NCBI RefSeq assembly: GCF_002968835.1
Contig: NZ_PKQK01000007.1
Coordinates: forward strand, 1-64,000
Length of the DNA: 64,000 bases
Origin: Paenibacillus sp. PCH8
GTDB taxonomy: Bacteria; Bacillota; Bacilli; Paenibacillales; Paenibacillaceae
Direction: 5' to 3'
In this document: positions 60,637-64,000 of the stretch, piece by piece
Position numbering within the stretch: position 1 is the first letter of the stretch
Layout: the number at the start of each line of letters is the position of its first letter
The notes under the pieces: generated by a model
Database searches by the model: none
What the model was told of the DNA's origin: nothing
Seen by the model: the letters and a program-made list of their open reading frames with translations, nothing else
Program-made: the position numbers and the translations under genes

Positions 60637-62512
60637 TCTACCCCTCCAACGTTCCTGTCATAGAGCACCACGGACATAACGGATGCCTGACCTTTCTTGA
60701 CTTGCTTGAATGGAGCAAAACTCCATGATTTCACACGATCCGGATTCGTAATGACCATCGGCGTCGTCAGTGACGCCGCTTGATCTCGAAGCACTGCCAG
60801 ATCAAATTTGATCAATAACTGCCCTGGCTCCACCGTATCGCCCTCCTGAACAAAAGCTTCAAAATGGCCTTTTAACTGAGATGTATCGATACCGATATGG
60901 AGCAGCACCTCAAGTCCCTCCCGCGTGGAAATACCCAAGGCATGCATCGTCGGATACAAGTGCATAATCGTTCCATACACAGGGGATACCAACTCTCCGC
61001 GCTCCGGGACGAAAGCTACACCATCGCCCACAAGCTTGGCTGCAAAGATCTGATCCGGCACCTCTTCAATCGGCAGCATTTTACCCTGAACAGGAGCACA
61101 GAATAGAACTTGTTGCAGGTCTCTTTCCAGCAGCTTCGCGATCTCTTCCCGAATCAATTCCGAGTAGGTACCGAATACCACCTGTACGTTACCGCCACCC
61201 AGCTTGATCAGTCCGGCGGACCCCATGCTCTTCATGGCACCCGTGTCGATCAAACGGTCATCATGCACCGTCAGGCGAAGGCGCGTAATACATGCTTCAA
61301 CCTGCACAATGTTGCCCTTCCCTCCCAATGCTTCCAGGATTAAAGGAGCCTGATAGGGGATGTTACCCACCCAATCTTCCAGCATGGAACCCTCTTCCCG
61401 TCCTGGTGTTGGAATCTTGAACGTACGAATCGCCCAGCGGAACAGGAAATAATAGACCAACCCATATAGTATGCCAATCGGAATGAGCTTCCAAGCATTC
61501 TCTGATAGATGAAAATTGAGTATGTAATCAATAATACCAGCAGAGTAGGAGAATCCATGTCGTATATCCAGCCAGTAACTAATCCACATGGCAATGCCCG
61601 ACATCACGGCATGTACGATGAACAGATACGGTGCCGCAAACAGAAAAGCAAATTCAATCTGCTCGGATACTCCGGTCAAAAAACAAACAAGTGCAGATGT
61701 GAGAAAGGTTTTCTTGATTTTCGGCTTCAAATCTTCTCTGGCTTCCTGAATAATGGCGAAAGCTATTGCCGGAATCGCAAACATCATGATGGGAAACAAT
61801 CCCGCCATAAAGAATCCAGCAGTTGGATCACCTGCAAAAAAACGAGGCAAATCTCCTTGCACAATGTTGCCATCAGGCGTTTCATACGTTCCCAACTGGA
61901 ACCAGAACACATTGTTTAGCAAATGATGAAGCCCAAAAGCGACCAATACCCTGTATAGCACCCCATAGATGAACAGCCCAAACCCCCGAGACTGTATTCC
62001 CACGTGGCTATGGCATTCAATCCATGCTGTAATATCGGGGCGATCCATAGCATGAAACAGGAGAACAACGCCGAGCATAGCCCAACGATGAGCAATACAA
62101 ACCTTGAACCTCCAAAAAATTGTAAAATTTCAGGAAGCTTAATGCTTTTGAACCGATTATGCATTCCCCCGGCAAGTGCGCCGAGTATAATTCCAATTAA
62201 GGAAGCAGGCTGAACGGTGCCGTCACTAAAATTGCGAGTCACCTGATCATATATCACGATACCAGCCAGTGCGGCGAGTCCCGCTTGACCGGCCTGGTTG
62301 GAGAGTCCCAGCGCTACACCGACAGCGAACAAATACGGCAAGAAATAAAAAATACCGTGTCCGGCCACGGTAGACACTTCACCGACAACTCCCAATCCCC
62401 AAGCGTTCCAGGGCAAACTGCCAACACTCAGCAAAATTGCGGCGGCGGGCAGGACCATTGTAGGCAGCATTACCGCTCGTCCGAGCTGCTGCAAGGATCC
62501 GAGCCAATTCAT
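60633..62512 (-). pseudogene. NagE/GlcNAc-glucose-type PTS transporter IICBA, frame broken by a one-base deletion
   Basis: The transporter phosphorylates a sugar, probably N-acetylglucosamine or glucose, during uptake. A first frame from ATG 62,510-62,512 (after AGGAG) encodes the N-terminal IIC membrane part to about LGGLG near 61,985. A second frame continues with FGLFIYGVLYRV and GLHHLLNNVFW, the rest of IIC, then IIB with cysteine in EACITRLRL, and IIA with histidines in HALGI and LLHIGIDT. The break is at CCCCC 61,983-61,987: one extra coding-strand G restores SLGGFGLF and a 626-residue protein. It has a clear promoter and an intact remainder, so a sequence error is likely. Confidence 0.85.
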
Positions 62513-62536
62513 GGCGACCTCTCCTTTCTATCCTAG

Positions 62537-62565
62537 ATGGTAAGCTTTACGCAACGTTTTGTCAA
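62537..62565 (-). promoter_or_regulatory. Sigma-A promoter for the PTS operon
   Basis: In minus sense TTGACA (62,560-62,565) and TACCAT (62,537-62,542) are 17 bp apart. The short leader rules out a long GlcT/LicT antiterminator structure. Confidence 0.78.
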
Positions 62566-62612
62566 AGCAAAACGGTAACCCATTGGTAATTACTACAGAG
62601 AAAATGGAACAG

Positions 62613-62645
62613 AGAAAATCCCGTCAACTTCAAGTTAACGGGATT
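62613..62645 (-). terminator. Terminator of the CoA-binding protein gene
   Basis: In minus sense AATCCCGTTAACTT pairs with AAGTTGACGGGATT (one G-U pair), followed by TTCTCTG. Confidence 0.72.
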
Positions 62646-62708
62646 CACTTTGCAATTATTTAGTGGGGTCAGATCAGGTGATTATCCAAGTGCAGGTAAA
62701 CGGGCCTC

Positions 62709-63143
62709 TCAGCCGCGCCCAGCGCCACGCAGAACGATGGAATCCTCTACCTTGATACAACGATTCGTTACCGCTGTCATGCCGTTCTCCGCAGCAATCT
62801 GGACTGCTTCATCACTATGGATGCCAAGCTGGAGCCACAGGACATTCGCTTGGATTGCAGCTGCGTCACGAGCTACGTCCGCGCAGAATTCATCCCGACG
62901 AAACACATTGACGATGTCTACGGGCTCCGGAATATCCGCGAGTGTGGCATATACCGTCTCCCCGAGAATTTCGCCCTGAACCTGTGGATTGACCGGAATG
63001 ATGCGATAGCCTCTGCTCTGCATGGCTTCTGCTACCATATAGGACGTGCGATCCGATTTGTCTGATAAGCCGACGACAGCGATGTTGCCTGCATTGCGCA
63101 AAAGTTGTCCAATTTCTTCACGAGTAGGGTTGTTAAATTCCAT
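62709..63143 (-). CDS. CoA-binding domain protein (YccU/YneT-like)
   Basis: A small Rossmann-fold protein related to the CoA-binding domain of succinyl-CoA synthetase. The 144 residues show NIAVVGLSDKSDRTSYMVAE, IIPVNPQVQGEILGE, and VNVFRRDEFCADVARDAA followed by LWLQLGI, the family blocks, and a late NRCIKVE. The biochemical role is not known. ATG 63,141-63,143 is used; a TTG two codons earlier is also possible. It lies between aroA and the PTS operon without an obvious link. Confidence 0.88.
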   Translation of the reverse strand: MEFNNPTREEIGQLLRNAGNIAVVGLSDKSDRTSYMVAEAMQSRGYRIIPVNPQVQGEILGETVYATLADIPEPVDIVNVFRRDEFCADVARDAAAIQANVLWLQLGIHSDEAVQIAAENGMTAVTNRCIKVEDSIVLRGAGRG

Positions 63144-63171
63144 GTTCAAGCACCATCCTTTTCTGATTAAA

Positions 63172-63200
63172 GTGCGTGTTCAAAAAAACCGATTTTCAGT
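63172..63200. repeat. Possible partial copy of the GTTCAAAAAGTC repeat
   Basis: GTTCAAAAA followed by ATTTTCAGTTA resembles the left arm of the 35-kb element (GTTCAAAAAGTC then ATTTTCAGTAC). The right arm is absent. It may be coincidence in AT-rich DNA. Confidence 0.3.
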
Positions 63201-63203
63201 TAT

Positions 63204-64000
63204 TTACTCTTTTACCCATTGAACCGAGGCGCCAAGCGCCTGCAAATGATCGAAATATTGCGGATATGACTTGGCTACATGGTGTGCATCCCGAATACGA
63301 AGCGGCTCTTTGGAACGCAGGCCAACGACAGTAAGCGCCATAATTACACGATGATCGTAATGGGCATTAATCTCGACGCCACCTTCAACGCCTTCTGGAC
63401 GCCCGTGTACGATAATCTCAGCCTGACGCTCTTCGACGTTGGCTCCTGCCTTGCGCAGTTCGTTCAAATAGTCGGTGATTCGGTCGCATTCCTTGTAGCG
63501 CAGGTTCTCTACATTATAGAACCGTGACGTGCCTTCCGCAAACACAGCCGCCGCTACCATAGCCAAAACCGCGTCTGTAGCAGCATCACCGTCGAATTCG
63601 ATCGCTTTTAGTCTGCCATTGCCCTTAACGTGTACCACGTCGTTCTCATGGGTCAACGGCACTTCCATCATGCGCAGCACGTCAACGATGGCACGTTCTC
63701 CCTGTTTGCTCTGCTCCATCAGACGAAGAATCTTTACATCGGACTGCGTAACGGCTGCTGCTGCAAGAACTGCAGCTGATCCAGGATAATCGCCCTGTAC
63801 CGTATAGGTCTGAGGTTGATAAGCTTGACCACCCGGAACACGGAAGGACATGTAATCATCACTTGCATGGATGATGATGCCGGCCTGTTCTAGCACTTCC
63901 AGTGTCTGCCCGATAACCACCTTCGATTTCAGGTCATTCAGCACTTCGATCGTGCTGTCTTCAGCAAGTAAAGGCGTAACAAACAGCAATGCGCTCAAAT
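63204..64000 (-). CDS. aroA: 3-phosphoshikimate 1-carboxyvinyltransferase (5'-truncated by the window edge)
   Basis: AroA (EPSP synthase) joins shikimate 3-phosphate with PEP in aromatic amino acid synthesis. The C-terminal 265 residues are here. LSALLFVTPLLA, RVPGGQAYQPQTYTVQGDYPGSA, NLRYKECDRITDY and INAHYDHRVIMALTV are the conserved active-site and substrate segments. The true start lies past position 64,000. In B. subtilis aroE (the same enzyme) ends the aromatic operon; no other aromatic gene is visible on this side. Confidence 0.95.
   Translation of the reverse strand, partial: LSALLFVTPLLAEDSTIEVLNDLKSKVVIGQTLEVLEQAGIIIHASDDYMSFRVPGGQAYQPQTYTVQGDYPGSAAVLAAAAVTQSDVKILRLMEQSKQGERAIVDVLRMMEVPLTHENDVVHVKGNGRLKAIEFDGDAATDAVLAMVAAAVFAEGTSRFYNVENLRYKECDRITDYLNELRKAGANVEERQAEIIVHGRPEGVEGGVEINAHYDHRVIMALTVVGLRSKEPLRIRDAHHVAKSYPQYFDHLQALGASVQWVKE

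Overview
The window looks like chromosomal core DNA of a spore-forming, low-to-mid-GC Firmicute, most likely Paenibacillus. The evidence is a SpoVM peptide gene, Bacillus-type gene order, Shine-Dalgarno sequences with strong AGGAGG character, TTG and GTG starts, and Paenibacillus-type families (a bacterial XPB helicase with its partner, YlbF/YlbG, an HPr-like protein). No tRNA, rRNA, CRISPR array, prophage or intact insertion sequence was seen.

Region 1 (1-27 kb) is mostly minus strand and matches the Bacillus subtilis yloA-to-yloV block: rqcH (divergent), a Ca2+ P-type ATPase, yicC/yloC, remA, gmk, rpoZ, coaBC, priA, def, fmt, rsmB, rlmN, prpC, prkC, rsgA, rpe, spoVM, rpmB (plus strand), fakA and degV. 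Differences from B. subtilis: dapF and a homocysteine methyltransferase/MTHF reductase fusion lie between the ATPase and yicC; thiN is replaced by a small membrane protein; and yloU (Asp23 family) is missing between rpmB and fakA, although an Asp23 gene occurs alone at 38.6 kb.

Region 2 (27-43 kb) is mixed accessory and housekeeping DNA: a GNAT enzyme, a PHP phosphoesterase, a LysR regulator, ylbG and ylbF separated by four 46-bp hairpin repeats, an XPB-like helicase with its partner protein, an M20 amidohydrolase, yugN, an FtsW/SpoVE-family protein, Asp23, a Ca2+/H+ antiporter, ylaN, an HPr-like protein lacking the active-site His segment, an M29 aminopeptidase and a lipoprotein.

Region 3 (43-64 kb) resembles the B. 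subtilis rpsD-acsA-ccpA neighbourhood: a GAF-GGDEF diguanylate cyclase, rpsD, a chemotaxis receptor, a class A PBP, acsA diverging from acuA with a cre-like site between them, mtnN, ccpA, a bacillithiol-system protein (YtxJ/BrxC), PTS enzyme I with a NagE-like IICBA transporter, a CoA-binding protein and the end of aroA. Carbon catabolite control is a shared theme here (PTS, CcpA, a cre site, acetate activation).

Three genes (prkC, the XPB partner and the PTS permease) are each split by an apparent one-base loss in a short G run of the coding strand. The parsimonious reading is homopolymer under-calling in the sequence rather than three pseudogenes. Other unexplained structure includes a 191-bp MITE-like element downstream of rqcH, a second dispersed palindromic repeat family (0.4, 35.2 and perhaps 63.2 kb), a branched-RNA candidate downstream of spoVM, and a small ORF in the rpsD leader.
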